Origin: Planktothrix serta PCC 8927
GTDB lineage: Bacteria; Cyanobacteriota; Cyanobacteriia; Cyanobacteriales; Microcoleaceae
DNA length: 64,000 nt
Assembly (NCBI RefSeq): GCF_900010725.2
Contig: NZ_LR734877.1
Coordinates: 23,015-87,014 of the forward strand
Direction: 5' to 3'
Below, one piece after another: positions 8,382-17,288 of the stretch. Every line of letters starts with the position of its first letter. Positions within the stretch are counted from its first letter, which is position 1. Under the pieces are notes generated by a model that ran no database searches, was not told where the DNA came from, and saw only the letters and a list, made by a program, of their open reading frames with translations. The translations under genes and the position numbers were made by a program.

Positions 8382-9815
8382 ATGTCTCAAAAAAATGAAT
8401 CTCTAATCTTACTATTAGCACTCTTAATTACAGGAGGGTTATTAGGAGCAGGTTATTTTTTCTTTTTTAAATCGTCTCCTCAACCGCTATTGAACTCGAA
8501 TAACCCCCCATCTTCCTCTGGAAATTTACCCTCAACGTCCTCACCTAATATTGCTGTAGGGTCGATTGAAACTCGCATCAGTCAAGGGGAAAAAGTGTTA
8601 ATTCCGTCAGGAAATTTAGCCCTCAAACAAGCAGGAGTTGCTGCTTTAGCTTCTCGTCAATATCAGGAAGCTGTTCAACAGTTTAATGCGGCTTTACAAC
8701 AAAATAAAAATGATCCTGAAGCCTTAATCTATAAAAATAATGCTCAAATTCGGCAAAATAATCAACCCTATTATACCATAGCAGTATCGATTCCGATTGG
8801 AACTTCAGTTAACACCGCCCAAGAAATTTTAAGAGGCGTTGCTCAAGCTCAAACGGAAGTTAATCAAGCCGGAGGGTTAGGCGGAAAATTATTAAATGTG
8901 ATCATTGTTAATGATGATAATAGTCCTGAACTGGCTCAAGAAGTTGCTAAAACTTTAGTTAATAATTCCGAAGTTTTGGGCGTAATTGGTCATTTTGGCA
9001 GTAACACGACTGAAGCAGCAGCACCGATTTATGAAGCAGGAAAATTAGTCTTAATTTCTCCCACCAGTACAGCTACAGAAATCTCTAATGCGGGAGACTT
9101 TATTTTTAGGACAGTTCCGAGCGATCGCTTTGCAGGAAGTACCTTAGCACGATATCTCTTAAATACCTTAAACTTGAAAAAAACCGTTTTATTTTTTAAT
9201 AGTGCTAATCAATATAGTACCTCTTTACAAACCGAATTTACAACAGCATTAAGTGGGGATGGGGGCGAAGTGATCAGGGTTTTTGATATTGCTAAACCCA
9301 ATTTTAATCCGATGCAAGCCTTAGAACAAGCGCGTCAACAAGGAGCAGAAGCCATTGTATTAACGCCCGATTCTTCAACCATTGAACAAGCGTTACAAGT
9401 GGTCAGAATTAATCGCCAACAATTACCCTTATTAGGAGGAGATAGTCTATATCGACCGGAAACATTGAAAGTGGGAAGCGATGCAGCCGGGATGGTCATT
9501 GCCATTCCTTGGCATATTTTAGCGAATCCTGATTCTGCCTTTGCTCAAGCCGCTAATCAACTCTGGGGAGCGAGTGTTAACTGGCGTACCGCAACGGCCT
9601 ATGATGCTACAAAAGCCTTAATAGCTGCTATTGCTAAAAACCCTACCCGAACCGGGGTTCAAGAAACCCTTTCCGCTTCCGATTTTAACCCTGAAGGTGC
9701 AACAGGTGTGATTCAATTTTTACCCTCTGGCGATCGCAATCAAGCCTTACAATTAGTCACAATTGAACCTGGAACTCGTTCAGAATTAGGTTATGATTTT
9801 GTTCCGGTTCCTTAA
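8382..9815 (+). CDS. membrane-anchored branched-chain-amino-acid-type (type 1) binding protein with TPR-like segment
   Basis: This 477-residue protein starts MSQKNESLILLLALLITGG, very like the start of the preceding gene product, giving a single N-terminal anchor (~7-29). A short TPR-like helical pair (KQAGVAALASRQYQEAVQQFNAALQQNKNDPEALIYKNNA, split by eye, ~80-119) precedes a Leu/Ile/Val-binding-protein fold. That fold shows YTIAVSIPIGTS, EILRGVAQAQTEVNQAGG, GVIGHFGSNTTEAAAPIY, FIFRTVPSDRFAG and LPLLGGDSLY. No transporter permease is adjacent. Type-1 folds of this kind also serve as ligand sensors. It lies 84 bp after the PstS-like gene and is probably co-transcribed with it. Confidence 0.85.
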   Translation: MSQKNESLILLLALLITGGLLGAGYFFFFKSSPQPLLNSNNPPSSSGNLPSTSSPNIAVGSIETRISQGEKVLIPSGNLALKQAGVAALASRQYQEAVQQFNAALQQNKNDPEALIYKNNAQIRQNNQPYYTIAVSIPIGTSVNTAQEILRGVAQAQTEVNQAGGLGGKLLNVIIVNDDNSPELAQEVAKTLVNNSEVLGVIGHFGSNTTEAAAPIYEAGKLVLISPTSTATEISNAGDFIFRTVPSDRFAGSTLARYLLNTLNLKKTVLFFNSANQYSTSLQTEFTTALSGDGGEVIRVFDIAKPNFNPMQALEQARQQGAEAIVLTPDSSTIEQALQVVRINRQQLPLLGGDSLYRPETLKVGSDAAGMVIAIPWHILANPDSAFAQAANQLWGASVNWRTATAYDATKALIAAIAKNPTRTGVQETLSASDFNPEGATGVIQFLPSGDRNQALQLVTIEPGTRSELGYDFVPVP

Positions 9816-9937
9816 CTTAAAAACCGGGTTTCTAGGATAATACCGTTCAGCTTACAGCAAATCAAAGTTTTCCTTTTGACTCTGTTAATGTTAGTTTCTA
9901 TATTGCAGACCATCAAAACATAAACGCACAAAGGATC

Positions 9938-10942
9938 ATGTCGGACACTCCATCGTCTCAACCTTCAGAAGAATTAACAACAGAAGCGAATTCAGATCGC
10001 AGTGCTAAAACCCGACAACTGTTAGGGATGAAAGGAGCCGCACCGGGAGAAAGCTCGATCTGGAAAATTCGCCTGCAATTGATGAAACCGATCACCTGGA
10101 TACCCTTAATTTGGGGGGTGGTCTGTGGTGCTGCTTCATCAGGACATTTTAGCTGGTCACTCGAAGATGTGTTAAAAGTGGCGGCCTGTATGTTAATGTC
10201 CGGGCCATTAATGACCGGGTACACCCAGACCATGAATGATTTTTATGATCGGGAACTCGACGCCATTAATGAACCCTATCGTCCCATCCCAAGCGGAGCG
10301 ATTTCCATTCCCCAAGTTGTCAGCCAAATTTTACTATTATTAGGCTTAGGAATAGGCGTTTCCTACCTGTTAGATACTTGGGCGGGCCATGAATTCCCCA
10401 TCGTTACCGTTCTCTGTATTGGGGGGGCCTTTGTGTCCTATATTTACTCTGCACCCCCTCTAAAACTCAAACAAAATGGCTGGTTAGGAAATTATGCCCT
10501 AGGAGCGAGTTATATTGCCTTACCTTGGTGGGCGGGTCATGCGTTATTTGGAGAACTGACCCCAACCATTATGGTTTTAACCCTGTTCTATAGTTTAGCC
10601 GGGTTAGGAATTGCCATTGTTAATGATTTTAAGAGCGTAGAAGGCGATCGACAACTGGGGTTACAATCCCTTCCAGTGATGTTTGGGATCACAACCGCAG
10701 CCTGGATTTGTGTTTTGATGATTGATATCTTTCAAGCGGGAATGGCCGTTTATTTAGTTAGTATCAAGCAAAACCTTTATGCTACCGTTCTCTTGCTGCT
10801 GGTAATTCCTCAAATTACCTTCCAGGATATGTATTTTCTACGCAATCCTGTAGAAAATGATGTTAAATATCAAGCAAGCGCCCAACCGTTCCTCGTGCTA
10901 GGAATGTTAGTTGTGGGTTTAGCTCTGGGTCATGCGGTTTAA
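9938..10942 (+). CDS. chlG: chlorophyll synthase ChlG
   Basis: This 334-residue UbiA-superfamily prenyltransferase esterifies chlorophyllide a with phytyl or geranylgeranyl diphosphate in the last step of chlorophyll a synthesis, in the thylakoid membrane. The first Asp-rich motif is NDFYDRELDAINEPYRPIPSG (~100-120 in two adjoining parts: NDFYDRELDA and INEPYRPIPSG). The second is IVNDFKSVEGDRQLGLQSLP (~228-247). Roughly nine membrane segments are present. The N-terminal ~45 residues are polar and end in SSIWKIRLQLMKPITWIPLI, matching cyanobacterial ChlG. Length and motifs are normal. ATG 9938 follows AAAGGATC, a plausible ribosome-binding site. Confidence 0.96.
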   Translation: MSDTPSSQPSEELTTEANSDRSAKTRQLLGMKGAAPGESSIWKIRLQLMKPITWIPLIWGVVCGAASSGHFSWSLEDVLKVAACMLMSGPLMTGYTQTMNDFYDRELDAINEPYRPIPSGAISIPQVVSQILLLLGLGIGVSYLLDTWAGHEFPIVTVLCIGGAFVSYIYSAPPLKLKQNGWLGNYALGASYIALPWWAGHALFGELTPTIMVLTLFYSLAGLGIAIVNDFKSVEGDRQLGLQSLPVMFGITTAAWICVLMIDIFQAGMAVYLVSIKQNLYATVLLLLVIPQITFQDMYFLRNPVENDVKYQASAQPFLVLGMLVVGLALGHAV

Positions 10943-10996
10943 GGAGTTGTTCAATTCCTGGAAAATCGCACTTTCCCAACCCTCCTGAAGCCTGGG

Positions 10997-11018
10997 ATCA
11001 AGGAAAAACCTTGATTTT
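10997..11018 (+). terminator. weak stem-loop after chlG
   Basis: A 7-bp perfect stem (ATCAAGG, loop AAAAA, CCTTGAT) is followed by TTT only. It could be a weak intrinsic terminator of chlG. Confidence 0.4.
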
Positions 11019-11095
11019 CAGTGAGATCAGGGTTCGGCAGCGAACTGTAGAGGCAAGCTGGTCTTGCCTTCTGCGGGTTTAAAATAGACTGTCGA

Positions 11096-13477
11096 ATGAT
11101 CATCAAAACCACCGATTTGCCCGAACCCATGGAAGAATCTCAATTACCCTCCCGACCCAAAACGGACTCTGCTCAGTCAGAAACCGAATGGGAAACTAAC
11201 CCCAGTACGGTTTCAACCCAACCTGTTTTGACGTCATCTGCTACCGTGACTGAAGACGAACCCGATGAGGATTCATCTTTATCTGCACCTGAGTCCAAAA
11301 GTTCAGATCAAGTTTGGTATCGTCGCACGCTGGATCGCTTGAATTCAGAATGGGTTAAACTCCGCCAGAGTCTTACCTCTGAAGACAAGCTAGGGAAACG
11401 TTGGTATCGCCGTCCCAGGATTTGGATCGGGGTAGGAGTGATTAGTTTAGGGGGTGGCGCCTTGGGTTATGGAGCTTGGCAATGGTATCTTGTTGATCAA
11501 AGCTTACCCCCAGTCTCCGTCAGTGGCATGGCATCCTATAGCCGAGATGGCACAATTACGATTAAAGCGACGAATGGGGATATTTTAATGCAGGTGGGGC
11601 CAGCAACACGGGAAAAGCTCCGACTCAAACAAATTCCTGAAAAACTGGCACAAGCTTTTATTTCGACTGAAGATATTCGCTTTTATGAACATGATGGTGT
11701 GGACTATCAAGGAATTGTTCGCGCCATTGGGTCTAATCTATTAGCAGGGGGAGTGGTAGAAGGAGGAAGTACCATCACCCAACAGTTAGCCAGAATTGTT
11801 TATTTGAATCAAGAACATAGCCTCACTCGTAAACTCAAAGAGGCGATGGTTTCTTGGAAAATTGAAGATCAAATCAGTAAAGAAGATATCCTAGAACGCT
11901 ATTTGAATTTAGTATATCTGGGTTCGGGTGCTTATGGAGTCGCGGACGCGGCTTATGTTTATTTTAGTAAATCTGTGAATGAGTTAACGTTGTCGGAAAT
12001 GGCAATGTTAGCAGGTTTACCCCCCGCACCGAGTCAATATTCTCCCTTAGAAAATCCAGAGGCGGCGAAGAAAAGACGTAATATTGTTTTACAACGGATG
12101 CAGGATGCTAAGGTAATCACCGCCACCGAAGCGCAAGCCGCCATGCAAGAACCGCTTAATCTTAAACCCAGTCAACCGAAACGGTTATTAGTTAAAGCGC
12201 CTTATTTTTCCAGTTATGTTCTTAAAGAATTACCCCAATATGTTTCTAAAGAAGCCATGGAAGCTGGGGGGTTAATGGTTGAAACCAGTTTAGATGTCAA
12301 ATGGCAAGAAGCCGCAGAAAAAACCGTTAAAGATGCGGTAGAAATTGATGGAGCCGGATCTAATTTTAGCCAAGCCGCGTTAGTTTCTATTGAAGCGAAA
12401 ACCGGAGAAGTTAAAGCGATGGTGGGGGGATATGAATATAAAGATAGTGAATTTAATCGCGTTACCCAAGCTCAACGACAACCGGGATCAACCTTTAAAG
12501 GATTAGTTTATGCAACAGCTATTAGTGCGGGTTTTTCCCCTTATGATAGCTATTTAGATGAACCCTATAAAGTTGATGGCTATCGTCCTCGAAATTATGG
12601 GAATAAACATTCTGGATGGACATCAATGTCCGATGCTTTGAGCCGTTCTATTAATGTAATTGCGGTTAAAGTATTAGTTGATGTGGGGTTTGAACCTGCC
12701 ATCAAAATGGCAAAAGATATGGGAATTAAATCTCCGTTGAAACCTACTTATGCGATGGCATTAGGAGCCTATGAAGTGAATTTATTAGAGTTAACCAATG
12801 CTTACGGAACTTTAGCCGATGAAGGTAATTATATTCCGGCTCATGGCATTCGTCGCGTTTTAGATAAACAAGGAAATATCATTTATCAAGCTAAATTTAA
12901 ACCGAAACGAGTTTTAGATAAAAATAGTGCCGCCATTACCACTTGGATGTTAGAAGGAGTTGTTAATGGGGGTACTGGAGGCCCTGCGGCTTTATCGGAT
13001 CGACAGGTTGCTGGTAAAACCGGAACCTCTGAAGAAGCTAGAGATTTATGGTTTATTGGTTATATTCCCCAAGCTGTAACCGGAATTTGGTTAGGGAATG
13101 ATAATAATGATCCGACTTGGGGCGCGAGTAGTAGTGCGGCTTATAGTTGGGGGGAATTTATGCAGAAAGTTGTCGAAGGAATGCCGATTCAAAAGTTCCC
13201 AAAACTGCCGGAATTAGAAGGACGTAAAGGCAGTATTAAAGCGAAACCCCATGAACCTAATAGTATTGAAACGGGGTCAAAAGTCGCTATTGAAGACGGT
13301 GATCCCGGACAAAGTTCGAGTGGGGATGGAACCTATGCCAGCAATTCTGAAACTTACGATAGTGGTTCCTATTATAATGATAACAACGGCTATTCCTCTG
13401 ATGGATATTATGATAACTCCTATTCCGATGGCTATTCCTCCGAGGGGGGATATTCGGAAGAAACCAATAATTACTAA
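11096..13477 (+). CDS. class A penicillin-binding protein (PBP1A type), bifunctional
   Basis: This 793-residue murein synthase has a ~105-residue acidic cytoplasmic tail and one membrane segment (~107-130). The GT51 glycosyltransferase domain shows STEDIRFYEHDGVDYQGI (~190-207), EGGSTITQQLARIVYLN, and KEDILERYLNLVYLGSGAYG. The penicillin-binding domain has active-site S465 in STFK, S518 in SIN and K641 in KTGT, so both activities should be intact. It polymerises and crosslinks periplasmic peptidoglycan. The last ~75 residues are a Ser/Tyr/Gly/Asp-rich low-complexity tail (SYYNDNNGYSSDGYY), which may be flexible or interact with other cell-wall proteins. An internal ATG at codon 12 is an alternative start. 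Confidence 0.93.
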   Translation: MIIKTTDLPEPMEESQLPSRPKTDSAQSETEWETNPSTVSTQPVLTSSATVTEDEPDEDSSLSAPESKSSDQVWYRRTLDRLNSEWVKLRQSLTSEDKLGKRWYRRPRIWIGVGVISLGGGALGYGAWQWYLVDQSLPPVSVSGMASYSRDGTITIKATNGDILMQVGPATREKLRLKQIPEKLAQAFISTEDIRFYEHDGVDYQGIVRAIGSNLLAGGVVEGGSTITQQLARIVYLNQEHSLTRKLKEAMVSWKIEDQISKEDILERYLNLVYLGSGAYGVADAAYVYFSKSVNELTLSEMAMLAGLPPAPSQYSPLENPEAAKKRRNIVLQRMQDAKVITATEAQAAMQEPLNLKPSQPKRLLVKAPYFSSYVLKELPQYVSKEAMEAGGLMVETSLDVKWQEAAEKTVKDAVEIDGAGSNFSQAALVSIEAKTGEVKAMVGGYEYKDSEFNRVTQAQRQPGSTFKGLVYATAISAGFSPYDSYLDEPYKVDGYRPRNYGNKHSGWTSMSDALSRSINVIAVKVLVDVGFEPAIKMAKDMGIKSPLKPTYAMALGAYEVNLLELTNAYGTLADEGNYIPAHGIRRVLDKQGNIIYQAKFKPKRVLDKNSAAITTWMLEGVVNGGTGGPAALSDRQVAGKTGTSEEARDLWFIGYIPQAVTGIWLGNDNNDPTWGASSSAAYSWGEFMQKVVEGMPIQKFPKLPELEGRKGSIKAKPHEPNSIETGSKVAIEDGDPGQSSSGDGTYASNSETYDSGSYYNDNNGYSSDGYYDNSYSDGYSSEGGYSEETNNY

Positions 13478-13554
13478 CAGCTAAATTTTGTTAAATGCGC
13501 TAAAATCAAGTTATGTTTGATTGCGATCGCCGGGTTTAAGGAGACTATTCGGAT

Positions 13555-13767
13555 ATGGATGAACTGAAACCAATTTTACAAGAATTAACCCATGAACCTA
13601 TTGCATTTTTAGGCGGGTTTGTCTCAGGTTTATTAAAATTAAACTTGAATGATGATCCGGTTAAAACCTGGCTAGAGAAACAAGGGGGAACAACGGGATC
13701 TACTTCCTCTGACTCTAAAAATAATAACGGCAATTCAGGTGGCCCTCAATCGATCACGATTGATTAA
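13555..13767 (+). CDS. small conserved-type protein of unknown function (70 aa)
   Basis: The frame opens with ATG 13555 after AAGGAGAC. The product begins MDELKPILQELTHEPIAFLGGF, continues with a short hydrophobic/amphipathic stretch (FVSGLLKLNLNDDPVKTWL), and ends in a Gly/Ser/Asn-rich tail. I recall similar short proteins in other cyanobacteria but know no function. A possible amphipathic helix could let it associate with membranes. It stands alone between the PBP1A gene and the cobalamin riboswitch. Confidence 0.7.
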   Translation: MDELKPILQELTHEPIAFLGGFVSGLLKLNLNDDPVKTWLEKQGGTTGSTSSDSKNNNGNSGGPQSITID

Positions 13768-13849
13768 TATTAGGGATAGGGCTATTTCCTATCCCGATAA
13801 TTCTATCCCCCCATCCCCCATCGCTTCTTTTTCCCTTGTCCGCTACACT

Positions 13850-13990
13850 AATTTTAATTAATAGTTAGGGAAACTGCGGTGAAAGTCCGAGGCTGTGTGG
13901 CAACTGTAAGCCAGAGTTATTCCTGACAAGCCAGAATGCCTACCTATTAAATTCCTGTACACCTGCCTCACACGGGGAAGGAAACCTAAT
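13850..13990 (+). ncRNA. cobalamin (adenosylcobalamin-class) riboswitch upstream of cbiX
   Basis: The leader contains the conserved core GGAAACTGCGGTGAAAGTCC, then GGCTGTGTGGCAACTGTAAG, and the B12-box-like AAGCCAGAATGCC, in the order and spacing of the cobalamin aptamer. A P1 helix can form between TTAATTAATAG (upstream) and CTATTAAATT (downstream). The following CACCTGCCTCACACGGGGAAGG can form an expression-platform hairpin whose loop TGCC is complementary to the GGCA of the aptamer loop. It could mask the GGGGAAGG ribosome-binding site when B12 is bound. It controls cbiX, so high B12 should lower cobaltochelatase synthesis. Confidence 0.9.
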
Positions 13991-13995
13991 CATAC

Positions 13996-14991
13996 ATGAT
14001 GACTAACAACACAGAACTTTCCATTAAACCATCAGACTCAACATTTCCCCCTTTACCTCTGCAACGTCCCTTATTACTCATTGGTCACGGTACCCGTGAT
14101 GGGGATGGACGAGAAACGTTTTTAGAATTTGCTCAGGCGTATCAACAATTAGATCATTCTCGTCCCGTTGTTCCTTGTTTTTTAGAATTAACAGAGCCTA
14201 CTATTCAAGAAGGAATTGATCGCTGTATTGAACAAGGTTATACGGAATTATCCGCATTACCGTTATTATTATTTGCAGCGCGACACAATAAATTTGATAT
14301 TACCAATGAGTTAGATCGAGCCAAACAACGACATCCACAATTAACCTTTCATTATGGCCGACATTTTGGCATCAGTCCCAATATTTTAGAGTTATTGCGA
14401 TCGCGTTTACAACAATTAGAACAACCGCAATTAAACCCCTTAAATATCCCCAACTCCGAAACCGTATTATTATTTGTCGGACGGGGAGCCAGTGATCCTG
14501 ATGCTAATGGAGATGTCTACAAACTGGCTCGAATTCTCTGGGAAGGAAGCGGTTATTCAACGGTTGAAACCTGTTTTATTGGCATTACTCACCCCCGTTT
14601 AGAAGAAGGATTTCGTCGCGCTCGACTCTATCAACCCAAACGAATTATTGTCTTACCTTACTTCTTATTTACCGGGGTTTTAGTTAAGAAAATCTTTGAT
14701 ATTACCGCCCAACAACAGGAACAATACCCGGAAATTCAGATGACTTGTTTACCCGAAATGGGTATTCAACAGGAGCTTTTACAACTATTACGAGATCGGG
14801 AAATAGAAACCCAACTCGGACAAGTTCAAATGAACTGTGAAATGTGCAAATTCCGGTTAGCTGCTATTTCAGGAGATCATGATCATCATGGTCATGATCA
14901 TCATCACCACCATCATGATCATGATCATCCTCCTATTGATCCCTATGCCAAATTAGAAGATTATCATCAACGAATTTGGCATACGCCTTAA
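13996..14991 (+). CDS. cbiX: sirohydrochlorin cobaltochelatase CbiX, long (two-domain) form with His-rich tail
   Basis: This 331-residue enzyme inserts Co(II) into sirohydrochlorin at the start of anaerobic cobalamin synthesis. Two CbiX domains are visible: the first with [17 protein letters not shown] (H31 is the expected catalytic histidine), the second starting [18 protein letters not shown] (~154), where the histidine is replaced by arginine. After the fold comes MNCEMC (residues 279-284), the MxCxxC motif linked to a 4Fe-4S centre in the Bacillus megaterium enzyme. A His/Asp-rich metal-storage-like tail follows (~295-312). ATGs at 13996 and 13999 are both possible after GGGGAAGG. The upstream B12 riboswitch supports the assignment. 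Confidence 0.95.
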   Translation: MMTNNTELSIKPSDSTFPPLPLQRPLLLIGHGTRDGDGRETFLEFAQAYQQLDHSRPVVPCFLELTEPTIQEGIDRCIEQGYTELSALPLLLFAARHNKFDITNELDRAKQRHPQLTFHYGRHFGISPNILELLRSRLQQLEQPQLNPLNIPNSETVLLFVGRGASDPDANGDVYKLARILWEGSGYSTVETCFIGITHPRLEEGFRRARLYQPKRIIVLPYFLFTGVLVKKIFDITAQQQEQYPEIQMTCLPEMGIQQELLQLLRDREIETQLGQVQMNCEMCKFRLAAISGDHDHHGHDHHHHHHDHDHPPIDPYAKLEDYHQRIWHTP

Positions 14992-15006
14992 TTCTTTGTT
15001 TAATCA

Positions 15007-15099
15007 AAACACAAAGACACTAAGACACGAAGAAAGACTTTGTGCCTTTGTGTCTTTGTGGTTTAATAAAAACACAAAGACACGAAGACACTAAGAAGA
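15007..15099. repeat. ACACAAAGACAC-type repeat cluster, left flank of the GxxExxY gene
   Basis: Several copies of ACACAAAGACAC(G/T)AAG occur in both orientations (15009-15032, 15041-15060 inverted, 15072-15096). ACACAAAGACACGAAG at 15072-15087 is an exact inverted match to 15499-15514 on the other side of the gene. The cluster can fold by itself. Confidence 0.85.
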
Positions 15100-15103
15100 G
15101 AAG

Positions 15104-15496
15104 ATGCAGAGAGAACCTATTTCTGAGGAGGTAAACCAAGTTGCAAAGCAGATAGTGGATGCTGCTTTTAATGTCCATTCTGCTTTGGGTGCAGGGTTAT
15201 TGGAAAGTGTTTATGAGGTTTGTTTGGAGTATGAATTAACTAAACGAGGTTTAAGGGTTGAGCGTCAGCTAGTTCTACCTGTAATTTACGATAACATCAA
15301 GTTAGAAGCAGGATTTCGGATTGATTTATTGGTAAATCAATGTGTTATTATCGAACTCAAAGCTGTGGAAACTCTTTTACCTGTTCATACTGCACAAGTA
15401 ATCACCTATCTCAAACTTTCTAAACACCGACTTGGACTCCTGATTAATTTTAATGTTCCCTTAATTAAAGAAGGAATTAAACGCATCGTCCTCTAA
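15104..15496 (+). CDS. GxxExxY-family protein (PD-(D/E)XK nuclease-like fold)
   Basis: This 130-residue protein carries the family name motif in GAGLLESVYE (residues ~29-38). The nuclease-like core follows: EAGFRIDLLVNQCVIIELKAV (~66-86), with D in RIDLLV and E-x-K in IELKA, and then QVITYLKLSKHRLGLLINFNV. The arrangement fits a PD-(D/E)XK fold, but no biochemical role is established for the family to my knowledge. The gene is bracketed by inverted ACACAAAGACAC-type repeats, which begin immediately after its stop codon, so it may move or have moved as a cassette. The genes on either side are unrelated housekeeping genes. Confidence 0.88.
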   Translation: MQREPISEEVNQVAKQIVDAAFNVHSALGAGLLESVYEVCLEYELTKRGLRVERQLVLPVIYDNIKLEAGFRIDLLVNQCVIIELKAVETLLPVHTAQVITYLKLSKHRLGLLINFNVPLIKEGIKRIVL

Positions 15497-15498
15497 AC

Positions 15499-15524
15499 CT
15501 TCGTGTCTTTGTGTCTTTGTGGTT
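15499..15524. repeat. inverted copy of ACACAAAGACAC repeat, right flank of the GxxExxY gene
   Basis: CTTCGTGTCTTTGTGT (15499-15514) is the exact reverse complement of 15072-15087 and continues with a further CTTTGTGG copy. Together the two flanks form an inverted-repeat frame around one gene. Confidence 0.85.
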
Positions 15525-15541
15525 CGTTTAAAACATTAAAA

Positions 15542-15859
15542 TTACAGCAAACCATACACCCATTTAACCAGTTCTGGCGATCGCAAAACACCTTCATGGC
15601 GACCAACGGGTTGACCATTTTTAAATAACATTAAGGTCGGTAACGCCATAATATTATATTGAGATGCGAGTTCCGAGTATTTATCACTATCAATTTTAAC
15701 AATTTGGATTTGTTGACTCATTTCTTGATTGACTTCTTCTAAAATAGGAGTCATCATTTGGCAAGGGCCACACCAAGTTGCGTAAAAATCCACTAACACC
15801 GGAACATCAGAATTGCTGAGTAATTCTTGAAAGCTATTAAAGGTTTGTTTAACGGCCAT
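15542..15859 (-). CDS. thioredoxin
   Basis: This 105-residue thioredoxin of standard length has active site ATWCGPCQ (C30-x2-C33) and cis-proline segment IMALPTLMLFKNG. The start MAVKQTFNSFQELL resembles the cyanobacterial y-type thioredoxin (TrxQ) from memory, but the subclass is not proven. It reduces disulfides of target enzymes, receiving electrons from ferredoxin- or NADPH-dependent reductases. It is transcribed divergently from fabG, with a ~126-bp intergenic region for both promoters. Confidence 0.93.
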   Translation of the reverse strand: MAVKQTFNSFQELLSNSDVPVLVDFYATWCGPCQMMTPILEEVNQEMSQQIQIVKIDSDKYSELASQYNIMALPTLMLFKNGQPVGRHEGVLRSPELVKWVYGLL

Positions 15860-15958
15860 AGCTGATTACCTTAAAATTTTTCATTTCAATTATAGCGATT
15901 CTTCAGAAATTGGGTTTCTCTTAACTTGACAACTCAAATCTGAGATGATGAGTTTTGA

Positions 15959-16753
<795 letters not shown>

Positions 16754-16777
16754 ATCAGGGATTAAGATGAGATGGAT

Positions 16778-16819
16778 GACACGGATTTCACGGATTTTTC
16801 GGGGGTGGGAGTCCGTGTC
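16778..16819. terminator. possible stem-loop between convergent genes
   Basis: GACACGGA (16778-16785) pairs with TCCGTGTC (16812-16819). It lies between the ends of fabG (plus) and the minus-strand gene at 16839. No clear U-tract follows, so terminator function is uncertain. Confidence 0.35.
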
Positions 16820-16838
16820 AATAGTAGAAACGTTGTAT

Positions 16839-17108
16839 TTACTCCAAAGTCCTAAAGTTTGTGTAATGGGTTTTAGGAGTTGCTTGATTTTGTTTAACTC
16901 GTTCTAATAAACCAGGAATTGCCAAGAGTTCCTGGGTTGCCGCTTCGCTTTCAGCATTTGCCAAGTAAGCCGCAAAATCAGCAAGTACCTGTAAGCGTTC
17001 TGGTGATAGCTGCTGGAGTGACTCACTAAGCTGGCGTTGTAACTCTGTTACAGATATTGCAACTGATGATGAACTATCATCTATTGGGGAATTATCTATC
17101 GTATTCAT
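16839..17108 (-). CDS. small antitoxin-like helical protein, function unknown (89 aa)
   Basis: The product is acidic and helical: a Ser-rich start, then ISVTELQRQLSESLQQLSPERLQ and VLADFAAYLANAESEAATQELLAIPGLLERV. Similar LSPERLQVLADFAAYL-type helices occur in small cyanobacterial proteins, some encoded beside toxin genes, but no toxin partner adjoins this gene. A perfect 10-bp inverted repeat 84 bp upstream (17192-17223) could be an operator. I do not recognise a specific family. It is probably real given normal codon use and length. Confidence 0.6.
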   Translation of the reverse strand: MNTIDNSPIDDSSSSVAISVTELQRQLSESLQQLSPERLQVLADFAAYLANAESEAATQELLAIPGLLERVKQNQATPKTHYTNFRTLE

Positions 17109-17191
17109 ACCTGTTTTCCAACTTCAAGGTACGGTCTTAATTGTAATCCATCCTTTGGGAGATAATAGGGAATTAGGTACAATCCCCTTTA

Positions 17192-17223
17192 TATAGGTAC
17201 TATTAGACTATAGAGTACCTATA
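17192..17223. promoter_or_regulatory. palindrome, possible operator upstream of the 89-aa gene
   Basis: TATAGGTACT (17192-17201) and AGTACCTATA (17214-17223) are perfect inverted repeats separated by 12 bp in an A/T-rich promoter-like region. A further AGGTAC half site lies at 17175-17180. The repeat suggests binding of a dimeric regulator, possibly the downstream protein itself. Confidence 0.4.
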
Positions 17224-17288
17224 TTAAAAATACTTATATAATTCAACCTCTCGTTTATTAGGAAGAAATCAGGCGATCAATTCCTGAG

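Noticed and set aside
7215-9815. Phosphate or amino-acid ABC uptake operon
   Set aside because: Only binding proteins are present; no permease or ATPase lies next to them, and the preceding gene is a kinase.
13251-13484. 77-codon frame over the 3' end of the PBP1A gene
   Set aside because: It overlaps the low-complexity tail of PBP1A in another frame and has no start signal.
15007-15524. Insertion sequence with transposase
   Set aside because: The enclosed gene is a GxxExxY-family protein, with no transposase catalytic motif visible.
16839-17108. Complete toxin-antitoxin pair
   Set aside because: No toxin-like frame lies on either side; the neighbours are fabG and a substrate-binding protein gene.
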